DNA from: Nitrosarchaeum sp.
GTDB taxonomy: Archaea > Thermoproteota > Nitrososphaeria > Nitrososphaerales > Nitrosopumilaceae
Assembly (NCBI GenBank): GCA_003569705.1
Contig: BGOU01000003.1
Span: 186,001-250,000, forward strand
DNA: 64,000 bases
Reading direction: 5' to 3'
In this document: one piece after another, positions 34,988 to 43,866 of the stretch
How the letters are laid out: every line of letters starts with the position of its first letter
Numbering within the stretch: position 1 is the first letter of the stretch
The notes under the pieces: model-generated
The model's input: only the letters and a program-made list of their open reading frames with translations
The model's database searches: none
What the model was told of the DNA's origin: nothing
Program-made: the position numbers and the translations under genes

Positions 34988-35545
34988 ATGGATAAAGAAC
35001 GTGTAAAAAAACTCGTTAGAGAATTAATCATAGAAATTGGTGAGGATCCCACTCGTGAAGGTCTTAAAGATACTCCTGAAAGAATTGCAAATATGTATGA
35101 GGAAATTTTTGGTGGATATGAGTCTGATTCTGAATTATCCGTACAATTCTCTGAAGATTCTGATGTAGTTGTTGCACGTAATATTCAATTTTATTCAATG
35201 TGTGAGCACCATATGTTGCCATTTTTTGGAAAGATCCACATCGCATATTCTCCTAACGGCAGAGTTTTTGGAATCTCAAAACTGGTAAGATTAGTTGAAA
35301 AATACTCTAAAAGGCTACAAATTCAAGAACGACTAACCAAGAATATAGCTGATGAGCTATTTGCTCAAGGTGTAAAGGGAGTAGTAGTTTTGGCTGATGC
35401 AGAACACTTCTGTATGAAAATGCGTGGAGTTAGAAATGATGCAACACTTACCTCTTCTGCATATAGAGGAATTTATGAGAATAAGGAGGAAAAAGAGAGT
35501 ATTATGACTATGATTAGACGACGTACCTCTGATACACCACTTTAG
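34988..35545 (+). CDS. folE: GTP cyclohydrolase I (type IA)
   Basis: Converts GTP to dihydroneopterin triphosphate, the first step to preQ0 and to folate-like pterins. It has 185 residues. The zinc ligands are in MCEHHMLPF and HFCMKMRG, and the signature GISKLVRLVEKYSKRLQ...Q..LT is present. Most archaea use other enzymes, so a FolE of this bacterial/eukaryal type is characteristic of Thaumarchaeota. It lies between queE and queC, consistent with supplying the archaeosine pathway. No queD is visible here. Confidence 0.95.
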   Translation: MDKERVKKLVRELIIEIGEDPTREGLKDTPERIANMYEEIFGGYESDSELSVQFSEDSDVVVARNIQFYSMCEHHMLPFFGKIHIAYSPNGRVFGISKLVRLVEKYSKRLQIQERLTKNIADELFAQGVKGVVVLADAEHFCMKMRGVRNDATLTSSAYRGIYENKEEKESIMTMIRRRTSDTPL

Positions 35546-35588
35546 GTTCTCCTGAAAAATTAAATAATCAATCTTTTAGACAAAAGCC

Positions 35589-35840
35589 ATGGGAGCTAAT
35601 CCTAATGTCCACATTCCAAAAGAATCATGGCCTAATTGGACATGGTATGCAATTGAATTTGGAATTGTTATTGCTATTTCAATGTTAGTTTCAAGAGAAA
35701 TTACTAATTCGATAAAAGGACTAACTCCAGAAATTCAAAATTATGTATTTATGGGAATTGTTGGTGGGATATTCTTTATTTGGTATATTATAATTAGAAA
35801 TTTTGTTTTCAAAAAGAAAATTCTTGATAACAAATACTAG
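35589..35840 (+). CDS. Small membrane protein of unknown function
   Basis: 83 residues. A hydrophilic start (MGANPNVHIPKESWPNW) is followed by two membrane helices (YAIEFGIVIAISMLV and FMGIVGGIFFIWYIII) and a basic tail (FKKKILDNKY). It sits four bases before the end of the convergent queC gene. It appears genuine from its topology pattern; the function is unknown. Confidence 0.65.
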   Translation: MGANPNVHIPKESWPNWTWYAIEFGIVIAISMLVSREITNSIKGLTPEIQNYVFMGIVGGIFFIWYIIIRNFVFKKKILDNKY

Positions 35841-35843
35841 AGA

Positions 35844-36518
35844 CTATTTTAGATATTTTGTTTTATCTATAATACCAGCTTTTTGAAAGGCTATTTTTCT
35901 ATTATTACAAGACTCACAAACACCACAATGATGTTTCTCATTGGAATAACAACTCCATGTTTCGAAGATAGAATTACCCAAAGCCTTGAAACCAATTTTT
36001 AGCAAATCACTTTTTGAAAGACCCTCACGATATGGAGACCATATTTTGATGTTTTTTCGTAATCCTGAATCTATTCCATCATTCTCACCTTGATTAAAAG
36101 CAGATTCTAACTTTTTTGCAAATACCGGTCTGCAATCAGGATAGTGTTTATCACCTGTATGCGCACCATATCCTACAAATGATGCATTAAGAGTAAATGC
36201 CCATGCTGAAGCAATTGATAGAAATACCGCATTTCTAATTGGAACCACAATGGAATAGTCAAATTCGCTTGGAATTTTTCTCTTTGAACTAGTTAAAACA
36301 TTAGAATCACCATACAATTCTTTCATAAAGCCAATATTGATAATTTTATGTTGCTTTAATCCAAGCTTTTTTGCGAAAGTTTTTGCTGCAATAATTTCTC
36401 TGTTAGCTTTTTGACCATATGAAAATGAAATTCCATATAGATCATATTTTGATTTTAGATAACTAACTACACAAACTGAATCTATTCCACCGCTGAACAA
36501 AATAACTGCTTTTTTCAT
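35844..36518 (-). CDS. queC: 7-cyano-7-deazaguanine (preQ0) synthase
   Basis: ATP-dependent amidation and dehydration of 7-carboxy-7-deazaguanine to preQ0, the base inserted into tRNA for archaeosine. It has 224 residues. The PP-loop FSGGIDSV lies at about 8-15 and the C-terminal zinc site is HCGVCESCNNR. It is 16 bases downstream of thrB on the same strand, with queE and folE facing it. Confidence 0.96.
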   Translation of the reverse strand: MKKAVILFSGGIDSVCVVSYLKSKYDLYGISFSYGQKANREIIAAKTFAKKLGLKQHKIINIGFMKELYGDSNVLTSSKRKIPSEFDYSIVVPIRNAVFLSIASAWAFTLNASFVGYGAHTGDKHYPDCRPVFAKKLESAFNQGENDGIDSGLRKNIKIWSPYREGLSKSDLLKIGFKALGNSIFETWSCYSNEKHHCGVCESCNNRKIAFQKAGIIDKTKYLK

Positions 36519-36534
36519 AAATTCTCTTTCCAGA

Positions 36535-37458
36535 TTATTTTTTTATTACTACTGCACCCTTACTTGGCTTGCAAATTACAGTTTGGCATTTGATATTTGC
36601 AGATGCAAATCCTTTTGACATTGCTAAACTTATTTTCTTTAAATCTACTGAACTCTCTGAAAATGCAATTACTGAAGGACCTGCACCACTAATTGTTACA
36701 CCCAATGCCCCTGCCTTGAGAGCATTTTCTTTAACTTTAGCAAATCCTGGTATCATATGCTGTCTTGCAGGCTCTACGATCACATCTTTTATCGAATCTC
36801 CTATCAACTTGGGATCTTTTTTCATAAATCCTGCAACAATTGCTGCAGCATTTGACAAGTTTGCAACACTGTCAATTAATCTGACTTTTTTAGGTAACAC
36901 ACCTCGTGATACTTTGGTTTTCTTTTTTGGAACCACAAGTTTTGGAACTGCAATACACATTCTTAGATTCATTGGCGGTTCAATTTTGATTACATTTAGA
37001 GGATTTGTCCTAACAATTACAAATCCTCCCAATACTGATGCTGCTACATTATCATAATGAATAGAACCTGCACTAGCCTTTTCTCCGTATCCTGCAAATT
37101 CTACAAGGGTATTTTCATCTAATTTCAATCCATACATCTTATCAAATGCAACTACTGTAGCTGCTGCAGAAGCTGCACTGCTTCCCATTCCAAATCCTGC
37201 AGGAACTCCCTTTTTGATTTTAATTTCTATACCGTCTTTAATTTTGAATTTTTTTATCATGTTTTTAACAACTAATCCTGCTGTGTTACTATCCGGATTT
37301 GTTGGAATATCATCTTCAGTAATTATGCTTATTCCGCTTTTCTTTTTTGTTAAAGTAATTTCATCAAAAAAAGCATCAACTGCTAATCCAAACACATCAA
37401 ATCCTGGGCCCAAGTTTGCAGTAGAAGATGGAGCTTTTACAGTAATCTTTGATATCAA
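36535..37458 (-). CDS. thrB: Homoserine kinase
   Basis: GHMP-family kinase of 307 residues that phosphorylates homoserine on the way to threonine. Motif 1 is SSTANLGPGFDVFG (about 11-24), the ATP-binding motif 2 is PAGFGMGSSAASAAA (about 85-99), and motif 3 is GVTISGAGPSVIAF near residue 260. It directly adjoins the GPN GTPase gene (stop/start contact at 37458/37459) and precedes queC. Confidence 0.95.
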   Translation of the reverse strand: MISKITVKAPSSTANLGPGFDVFGLAVDAFFDEITLTKKKSGISIITEDDIPTNPDSNTAGLVVKNMIKKFKIKDGIEIKIKKGVPAGFGMGSSAASAAATVVAFDKMYGLKLDENTLVEFAGYGEKASAGSIHYDNVAASVLGGFVIVRTNPLNVIKIEPPMNLRMCIAVPKLVVPKKKTKVSRGVLPKKVRLIDSVANLSNAAAIVAGFMKKDPKLIGDSIKDVIVEPARQHMIPGFAKVKENALKAGALGVTISGAGPSVIAFSESSVDLKKISLAMSKGFASANIKCQTVICKPSKGAVVIKK

Positions 37459-38217
37459 CTAATCCTCTACCTCTTCACCCAAATTAAGAATTCTGCTTAG
37501 TGCTGCTTCTAAATTCACTAATCCATCTCCTGTAACATTAGAAACTGGAATTAATCCTTGAGCAAATCCACCTAGATTCAAGCCTCGTAAAATATTTGTA
37601 GTTAAACTATATGTTTCTCCATCTGCCTCTTTGGCAATGGCATTTTCTAATAATTTCAGATTACTTGACCATTCTAAAATATCTTTTAGTTTAGAACCTA
37701 TTAGATCTGTTTTAGTAATGATGTTAATAGTTGGTAAATTCAAGCGTAATCTTATTGATGTTGCAAGAAGAGCAATTGAGACAAAGTTTACTGGCGTAGT
37801 AATTAATGCACCGTCAAAAAGAAATATGTTTGTTTTTTCTTCAGATGAAATATTTTCTACAACAAAGCGACCGCTAGAACGATATGCAAACAGTTCAATT
37901 TGACCTGGTGTATCCACAATTAGATAATCTGGATTCACTTTACCAATATGTTCTCGAATTTCATCAATTTTAGAAGCAATCAGATCATTTGCCATAACTA
38001 TGGCACCATTTGGACCTAGATCATATTTTTCCATTATATCTATAACATCAACATAATCTCTAACATCAATATCACATGTATAGGGTAAATTCCTAACACC
38101 GGGATCCAAATTCAATACAGCTGCAAATGCACTATTTTTTGTATAATACTCGTATAGTTTTGATGTTAAAAGAGATTTTCCTGCCCCAGCTGTTCCTGTT
38201 ACAAAAATTGCTTTCAA
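37459..38217 (-). CDS. GPN-loop GTPase
   Basis: A dimeric SIMIBI GTPase of 252 residues, related to eukaryotic GPN1/Npa3, which assists RNA polymerase II assembly. Motifs: G1 GTAGAGKSL (about 7-15), the GPN loop LGPNGAI (about 71-77), G3 DTPGQIE (about 103-109) and G4 TKTD-type IITKTDLIG (about 165). The archaeal role is not settled. It is co-directional with and immediately upstream of thrB. Confidence 0.94.
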   Translation of the reverse strand: MKAIFVTGTAGAGKSLLTSKLYEYYTKNSAFAAVLNLDPGVRNLPYTCDIDVRDYVDVIDIMEKYDLGPNGAIVMANDLIASKIDEIREHIGKVNPDYLIVDTPGQIELFAYRSSGRFVVENISSEEKTNIFLFDGALITTPVNFVSIALLATSIRLRLNLPTINIITKTDLIGSKLKDILEWSSNLKLLENAIAKEADGETYSLTTNILRGLNLGGFAQGLIPVSNVTGDGLVNLEAALSRILNLGEEVED

Positions 38218-38356
38218 TACTAACTAAATTTTCTTTCTTGGCTTATATTTCAAACTAGTTACTTTTGATATCAATTCTTCAAAATATGCCACAACGGTAA
38301 TCAATAATTAAATAAAATTCCGACTGATCTATAATCTGTAACATTACATAAAATGT

Positions 38357-38512
38357 ATGATTTCGAACTCTATTGATGAAAAAGAGATGCATCTAAAAGA
38401 ACTAGTTATCAAATTATTAGAAGAAAAAAACTTTTCAGATTCTGACCTTTTGGATTCATTATTTGCTGAAGTCAAACAAGAAATTCAAAAAACCCGTCAA
38501 CTAACTAGCTAA
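38357..38512 (+). CDS. Small helical protein, 51 residues
   Basis: MISNSIDEKEMHLKELVIKL continues LEEKNFSDSDLLDSLFAEVK and a polar tail. It is acidic and amphipathic, with a clean ATG and TAA. A shorter frame from the ATG at 38354 stops quickly. The protein-like composition and its position between divergent genes make it plausible, but I know no homologue. Confidence 0.45.
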   Translation: MISNSIDEKEMHLKELVIKLLEEKNFSDSDLLDSLFAEVKQEIQKTRQLTS

Positions 38513-38535
38513 GTCTTAGAGTTTTTCAAAATTTG

Positions 38536-38551
38536 TGCCTAAATATAGGCA
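38536..38551. promoter_or_regulatory. Inverted repeat upstream of the flippase-like gene
   Basis: TGCCTA-AATA-TAGGCA has perfect six-base arms. It lies about 60 bases before a TATA-rich sequence (ATATATAAAA, about 38595-38604) and the ATG at 38613. It is a possible operator, or a terminator hairpin for the preceding small gene. Confidence 0.4.
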
Positions 38552-38612
38552 TTCAATATTGTTATTGAAATTTAGTCAACTTTCATATTTGAATATATAA
38601 AAAAAATCATCG

Positions 38613-39629
38613 ATGAATTGGAGAATTATTGCTATTCCTGCAACTCTTATCCCTATTTTCATTATAGCAATCCAATTTGATATAAAATTTGAAGATGTAT
38701 TGGCAATTGGACTTGTTCCATTTGTAGCAGCTGTAATTGCCATGATGATAAAACTAGGTCTTCAGGGAATAAAATTTGCATACATTACACACAAATATCT
38801 TGGAAAATTTGATTCTTTTTGGAAGTTATGCGGTGTTAGAATTGGAAGTGAATTTATCAAATTTACCACTCCGATGTTTGTAGGTGCCGAATTTGTTATA
38901 ATTTATTATTTGCATAAAAAAGGTGTTGCACCTTCAAAATCAACTTGGATTGCAATAATGGATATAGTCACTGAAGTTTTTGCGGGAGGTTTGTTATCAA
39001 TTATGGCTGGCATTTTTGCATTGATGAATGGAGCATATGTTGTAGGTGTTATAATTTTAGGAATCAGTATTACCGTAACTTCGTTGTGGATGGTTCTGTT
39101 CTTTTTGTCATCCAGGAGAACTTTCCAAGTTCCAAGGATACTAGTTAGTTTAACTAAACGATTTGCTAAAGTTAAAGGAGAAAAATACATTGAGCAGACT
39201 AATTCTTGGATGGAAGAAGTTTGTACAATGAGTAGAAAAAATCTAAAAACAACAGAATCAAGAAAAATCTTTACAATATCTTTTCTCTTTTCACTTGCAT
39301 CTTGGTCATTTTATGGAATATCATTTATGATAATTACAATGGGAACAGGATCAATGATTGGTATTTTTGATTCAATCATGGCTGTAATGGGTGCAAATGC
39401 AATTGGAAACTTACCAATCACACTAGGTGGTTCTGGATTAGCAGAATTTGGTATTATCGCATATTTGAATAACTTGGATCCGTTCAATCTTACTATTCCT
39501 CAAGGAACTGTTACATGGAATGCAGTAATTGGTTGGAGAATTGCTACTTACTATGTACCTATTATGATAACTTGGCTTTTACTGGTAAAACTAGCCTTGA
39601 GTAAAATCCCAAAGAAGGAAAAATCATAG
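38613..39629 (+). CDS. Flippase-like integral membrane protein (LPG_synthase_TM / UPF0104 family)
   Basis: 338 residues with about eight to nine membrane helices. The conserved GSEFIKFTTPMFVGAE (about 77-92) and LPITLGGSGLAEFG (about 268-281) correspond to the family's two signature regions. Members include the flippase part of MprF and putative lipid or glycolipid translocases. In archaea the substrate is unknown. A TATA-like box sits about 15-20 bases before the ATG. Confidence 0.85.
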   Translation: MNWRIIAIPATLIPIFIIAIQFDIKFEDVLAIGLVPFVAAVIAMMIKLGLQGIKFAYITHKYLGKFDSFWKLCGVRIGSEFIKFTTPMFVGAEFVIIYYLHKKGVAPSKSTWIAIMDIVTEVFAGGLLSIMAGIFALMNGAYVVGVIILGISITVTSLWMVLFFLSSRRTFQVPRILVSLTKRFAKVKGEKYIEQTNSWMEEVCTMSRKNLKTTESRKIFTISFLFSLASWSFYGISFMIITMGTGSMIGIFDSIMAVMGANAIGNLPITLGGSGLAEFGIIAYLNNLDPFNLTIPQGTVTWNAVIGWRIATYYVPIMITWLLLVKLALSKIPKKEKS

Positions 39630-39663
39630 AAACCACTTTATCTTTTAACGAATTTTTTGATTT

Positions 39664-40460
39664 ATGGATTTCAAAGATAAGGTTGTGCTAATTACAGGCG
39701 CTTCATCTGGAATAGGCAAAGAAGCTGCTATTCAATTTGCCAAAAAAGGCTCCAAAGTAATTCTAGTTGCACGAAGAAAACAAAAATTAGAACAAATAGC
39801 TAATGATCTAAAAAAATCAAATATCCCTACTCTGATTTGTGAATGTGATGTTTCTGATAAATTACAAGTAGAGAAAATGTCAAAACTTGTTTTAGAAAAA
39901 TATGGATCTATTGATATTTTGGTAAATAATGCTGGATTTGCAATTTATGGTTCTGTTTTTGATTTAACAACTGAAGAAATTGAATCACAGATGGCAACAA
40001 ATTATTTTGGTATGATTTACTGCATCAAAAATTTTCTTCCATCAATGCTTGAAAAAAAATCTGGACATATTGTTAATGTCGCCTCTGTTGCAGCAAGTTT
40101 TGGTTTACCTGGAATTGCATCATACTGTGCATCAAAGTTTGCAATGTTGGGTTTTTCAGAAGGTCTAAAACACGAGCTTAAAGGAACTGGTATTGGAATA
40201 ACAGTTGTAAGTCCAATAATGGTTCGAACTAACTTTTTTGATCATCCTTCTTTTAAAAAATGCCGAAATACTCACTAACATCTCTTAGTGATAAAACAGT
40301 TGCAAAAGCAATCTTAAGAGCTGCAAATTCTCCACGATTAGAAATTATTGTTCCTTCAGTAGTTCGTGGGGCTGTATGGTTAAAAAATACATTTCCATAC
40401 TTGATTAACCCTATTTTGGGTATGGCTTTTAAAAAACAATTAAACTCTAAAACAAAATAG
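39664..40460 (+). CDS. Short-chain dehydrogenase, split by a -1 frameshift
   Basis: An SDR of about 265 residues with ITGASSGIGKEAA (about 9-21), NNAGFAIYG and the catalytic YCASKFA. The first frame ends at 40278 after HPSFKKCRNTH. Adding one A to the A6 run (40255-40260) gives HPSFKKMPKYSLTSLSDKTV and a normal C terminus, with a hydrophobic segment (WLKNTFPYLINPILGMAF), ending at 40460. The span is one base short of a multiple of three. A sequencing error is the likeliest cause. It is similar to membrane-associated DHRS7-like reductases. Confidence 0.85.
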
Positions 40461-40462
40461 TC

Positions 40463-40909
40463 TTAATCTTCTAATTCTTCATCTACAGATGCAGCACTAG
40501 ATCCTACATCAAGTAACTCCATTTTTTTTAATTCAAATTGATATATTGCATTCATATCTATTTCTTTTTCTTTTTGTAGATACTCTGTCACCTTTTTACT
40601 TAATGGTGCTTTATGTTGATCAAAAGTAAATTCATAGACTAGTCCCTTTTCTAAATCTGAAGTTTTAATTTTTTTTGGCAAATCAAGTGTAACTATATGT
40701 CTACCATCTTCAACTGAATCATACAATTGAGTATCAATTTTATTGTCTGAATCATAAATTTCAAGAATATATCCAGCTCTTTTTAGTTCTTCTGGTTTCT
40801 CAAACTTTGCATTTTGAATTTCATCAGAAACCCAACTTGGAATATCATCCTCTTTAGCTGACTTTTTTTCTTTCTTAGCTGGTTTCTCTCCGTCTGTCTT
40901 TTTTGCCAT
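40463..40909 (-). CDS. Conserved hypothetical protein with Lys-rich N terminus
   Basis: 148 residues. The first 20 are very basic (MAKKTDGEKPAKKEKKSAKE), as in archaeal nucleic-acid or ribosome-associated proteins. A beta-rich core follows (YILEIYDSDNKIDTQ, GRHIVTLDLPKKI) and an acidic C terminus (SVDEELED). It lies 12 bases after the zinc-ribbon gene 40922-41230 on the same strand, so the two are probably co-transcribed. The function is unknown. Confidence 0.65.
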   Translation of the reverse strand: MAKKTDGEKPAKKEKKSAKEDDIPSWVSDEIQNAKFEKPEELKRAGYILEIYDSDNKIDTQLYDSVEDGRHIVTLDLPKKIKTSDLEKGLVYEFTFDQHKAPLSKKVTEYLQKEKEIDMNAIYQFELKKMELLDVGSSAASVDEELED

Positions 40910-40921
40910 AAAATAACAACT

Positions 40922-41230
40922 CTAGTCTAATTCTTTATCTTTCTTACTTTTTTGCCACCATTCCAGATAATCATCTTGTTTATCTTCACGTGTTTTTTCT
41001 TTTTGATTTAGTCTGTATTTGATGTCAGAAACTTGTTCTCGTGTAGCATACAAACCACATCTCTTACAAATGAAATGTTTTGTAGCAGAATCCATTTTCA
41101 TAGGAATTTCAACTTCATCAAATAACTTGAATAAATCATCTCTGCCCCTATTTTCTTCTGCAGTGTCTGTTTCATATTTTGCTTGAATTTTCTTTCTCTC
41201 TCTTGCAGTACATTCTGGACAGTTAGGCAC
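40922..41230 (-). CDS. Zinc-ribbon protein of unknown function
   Basis: 102 residues. The CPEC at residues 4-7 and CKRCG in the middle form a probable zinc ribbon. Between them is a charged linker, and the C terminus is a long basic/acidic helix (KYRLNQKEKTREDKQDDYLE). A TATA-like CTTTTATGG lies about 25 bases before the ATG, indicating a leaderless mRNA. It may be a nucleic-acid-binding partner of the Lys-rich protein encoded next to it. Confidence 0.68.
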   Translation of the reverse strand: MPNCPECTARERKKIQAKYETDTAEENRGRDDLFKLFDEVEIPMKMDSATKHFICKRCGLYATREQVSDIKYRLNQKEKTREDKQDDYLEWWQKSKKDKELD

Positions 41231-41283
41231 TAATAATTTGGCTTAATTTTTTCCATAAAAGCGTTCCCACGTTATTATTTGAT

Positions 41284-41360
41284 CGATTTAAAATCTGACA
41301 CGCGGATTTTATCGTCATCCCTTGCGGTCCGTTCGCCCATCGAAATCCCGCGTGCCAGAT
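41284..41360. ncRNA. GC-rich element with two mutually exclusive hairpins
   Basis: A long hairpin pairs ATCTG (41293) with CAGAT (41356), CACGCGG with CCGCGTG, and ATTT with AAAT. Together these give a stem of about 16 bp around a purine/pyrimidine-biased loop of about 32 bases. A second hairpin, CGAT-AAAATC with GATTTT-ATCG (41284-41314), uses the same left arm, so both cannot form at once. The one G-U versus A-C position favours the minus strand. It could be an RNA switch, a terminator or a MITE-like insertion. Confidence 0.5.
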
Positions 41361-41385
41361 AAACTAAAAATATCAAAATAAAGTA

Positions 41386-42621
41386 TTATTTCTTTTCTTC
41401 TAGAATACTTGCTGCTATCTTTGCTGTATTTTCTGCTCCATTAGGAACAAAATTTTTGGAAAAATCAGCTAAATTTTCTTCAAATTTGTTATAATTATCT
41501 TTAATTTTTGAAATAGACTCAATGACTTGCTTTGTTTTAACTGCTAATACTCCAAGGTTTTTCTCTTCAGCCCATTTGATATTATTTGTGTGCTCATCAT
41601 AAATTGGAATACCAATTATTGGTTTTGACTTTCCTCCAAGAATTTCACCCATTACAGTATGAGAACCATTTACTACGGCATATTTACACAAATTCAAAAC
41701 AGTTTCTTTTTCTTGTTCTGATAGAAAACCAATATCAATTTGAATCCAATCAATTTTTCTCTCCAAAGCACTAGATATCGTATATTTTTTTCCATCTTTT
41801 CCTAAAACAGAATCAATTTTTGAATCATTTTTTGCATGAGAGATAATTCTTTTTTCATTTTTCATTTCATTTTGATGAAATGCTTCTTCATACCTTTGAC
41901 CTGTTCCATCATTAGTTGATTTGTTTCCAGTTCTCATCCAATATCCAAATTCTGAGTTTTCTATGAGTTTTTCAAGATCCGATGTCGCTTTTTTCTCAAT
42001 ATTTACACTGGTGGTAAAATGACCAACATAGGTTACCTTTTCTTTGACATCTTTTGTGAAATTTAGATTATATTCACACATAGTGTATGGTGGGGGAGAG
42101 TCTGCTACAATAATTCTGGAAGCTTTTGCGATTTGTTTTGAAACAAAAATTATTGCTGGATAAAAATAAGATCTTGATTTATACAATTTTGGTCTAAATT
42201 GATTTGTTATAAACAAACTTGGAGTTTGACGATTTTTTGCTATAATATTTGAACCCATATCTCCATCATTAATTACTAGATCAAATTTTTCATCATCATA
42301 CAATTTACTTTCTTGTTTCAAATAGCTTGTAACTTGTTTTACAAGAGGTGGATTTTTTGAAACTGGTAATAACAAATTTAGCAGTGATAATGAAATACTC
42401 GGTCCAAATTTCCCATCAATTGGAGTTGGCATTAATATCTCATGGATTTGATTTTTTTGATTAGGAAATTTCTCTAGTAACTTTTGATAAACATGATCCT
42501 TGCTTGAAAAATGAACTTCAAATTTTTCTTTTATATGATCACTTAATACTGCATTTAGCCTCATCATTCGGGAATAATGACCACTTCCCCAAGGATAGAT
42601 GAATTCGCCGATTTTTAACAC
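41386..42621 (-). CDS. GT-B-fold glycosyltransferase-like protein
   Basis: 411 residues. The N terminus GEFIYPWGSGHYSRMMRL has the GxGHxxR acceptor-side motif of MurG/MJ1255-type glycosyltransferases. The second half ends with a typical nucleotide-sugar-binding region (YAVVNGSHTVMGEILGGKSK, then IPIYDEHTNN). There is no membrane segment. The donor and acceptor are unknown; envelope or protein glycosylation is likely. It lies 40 bases downstream of the ThiI-like gene on the same strand. Confidence 0.75.
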   Translation of the reverse strand: MLKIGEFIYPWGSGHYSRMMRLNAVLSDHIKEKFEVHFSSKDHVYQKLLEKFPNQKNQIHEILMPTPIDGKFGPSISLSLLNLLLPVSKNPPLVKQVTSYLKQESKLYDDEKFDLVINDGDMGSNIIAKNRQTPSLFITNQFRPKLYKSRSYFYPAIIFVSKQIAKASRIIVADSPPPYTMCEYNLNFTKDVKEKVTYVGHFTTSVNIEKKATSDLEKLIENSEFGYWMRTGNKSTNDGTGQRYEEAFHQNEMKNEKRIISHAKNDSKIDSVLGKDGKKYTISSALERKIDWIQIDIGFLSEQEKETVLNLCKYAVVNGSHTVMGEILGGKSKPIIGIPIYDEHTNNIKWAEEKNLGVLAVKTKQVIESISKIKDNYNKFEENLADFSKNFVPNGAENTAKIAASILEEKK

Positions 42622-42661
42622 AGATTGTAATCCTCAAATGCCGTTTAAATTCTCAGTGATT

Positions 42662-43780
42662 TTATTCCAGAGAATCAAGGATATCATGCACATTATTTGG
42701 TCCTATTTTTACAGTGACACTTTTCTTTGATTTTATTGCAAAATCTATATCTTTGTTTGAGAAATTTGGTATTTCATTTGAATTAATTGTAAATAATTTT
42801 TCTAATTTTGGAATTTGTTTTTCCAATCCAATCTCTTTGGCTTCTTCAAAAAGTTTGGTATCTACACCACTTAATGGCATTATTGGTAATCTATCTTTTT
42901 GAAATACACGTTTCATTGAATAATCAATAAAATTTGTAGAAAATATCAGTGGAGACAATGCAAGAGATATGTGACTTATCTTATTTGACTTTGTTTCATG
43001 AAGCATAATTTCTAATATTGAATTTACAAAGATTAGATAGTTTTTGATTCCTGTTTGATCAATCTTAAGATTAAAGAATTCCAACACAATTTCTTGTTTT
43101 ACTAATCTTGGAATTATTTGATTGATCATTTTAACTAAATTCATTAATTCTGATTTTTGTCTATAACAGACAATTATTTTTGAATCAAATCCCTGTTTTA
43201 TTGTTTCAAAACAAGAAATTGCAGAAATCTCATCATAAACACTGCATATGGCATTTTTATTTTGAGATTGATATGGTATACCACCTTGACCTTTATCTGA
43301 AAAAATACAAACATATGCATTATTTTTTGTTAGATACGTGTATAGTAACTTGTCAAAATTTTCTTCTGTTCCAGGACGTGCACCCATATTGGATTTTTTT
43401 TCTATGATTAGTGATGTTGCTGCAATTTCAATGTCTTTTGTAAAAAATCCCTTTGATGTTCCTTCAACTTTAACAAGAAATCTTTCCCCCTTTAAGAGCA
43501 AGTTTCCACCTATTGTAGTAATTTCTGATATGACTTTTTGAAAATCATTTTTTACCTGCCTAGCAATAGCAATTTTTTCAATACCAAAAAGCAAATTGAT
43601 TGCAGACGATGAAAACACAGGATCATTTGCATCTACTAAAATAACATCCCCATCACGTTTTACTGATTTGAATTCTTGATTTTGAATCTTTAGAATTTTT
43701 TTAATATTTATGATTAATTGTGGAATTTTATTTTTAGAAAACACTGTTGGAAAAACTACTACATAAGAAATCTCTACCAT
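42662..43780 (-). CDS. ThiI-like THUMP-domain protein without PP-loop
   Basis: 372 residues. The N-terminal ferredoxin-like/THUMP region (about 60-170; LLKGERFLVKVEGTSKGFFT and IIEKKSNMGARPG) resembles tRNA 4-thiouridine synthetase ThiI and should bind tRNA acceptor stems. The usual ATP-binding SGG[FI]DS loop is absent; the closest string is KQGFDSKIIVC. Catalysis by adenylation therefore seems unlikely. A conserved-looking IFSDKGQGGIPYQSQ follows the THUMP part. It may be a tRNA-binding relative that works with another protein. Confidence 0.65.
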   Translation of the reverse strand: MVEISYVVVFPTVFSKNKIPQLIINIKKILKIQNQEFKSVKRDGDVILVDANDPVFSSSAINLLFGIEKIAIARQVKNDFQKVISEITTIGGNLLLKGERFLVKVEGTSKGFFTKDIEIAATSLIIEKKSNMGARPGTEENFDKLLYTYLTKNNAYVCIFSDKGQGGIPYQSQNKNAICSVYDEISAISCFETIKQGFDSKIIVCYRQKSELMNLVKMINQIIPRLVKQEIVLEFFNLKIDQTGIKNYLIFVNSILEIMLHETKSNKISHISLALSPLIFSTNFIDYSMKRVFQKDRLPIMPLSGVDTKLFEEAKEIGLEKQIPKLEKLFTINSNEIPNFSNKDIDFAIKSKKSVTVKIGPNNVHDILDSLE

Positions 43781-43866
43781 CTCTTCTTTTTTGAAATATG
43801 CCTGTTTATAATTTAGGATAAATCATTCGGGTAATCAATATAAAACAAAACAATTCAAGTGTATTT

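Noticed and set aside
36569-37057. A 162-codon plus-strand frame opposite homoserine kinase
   Set aside because: It is fully contained in thrB, which has clear GHMP motifs; long antisense frames are common opposite Ala/Gly-rich genes.
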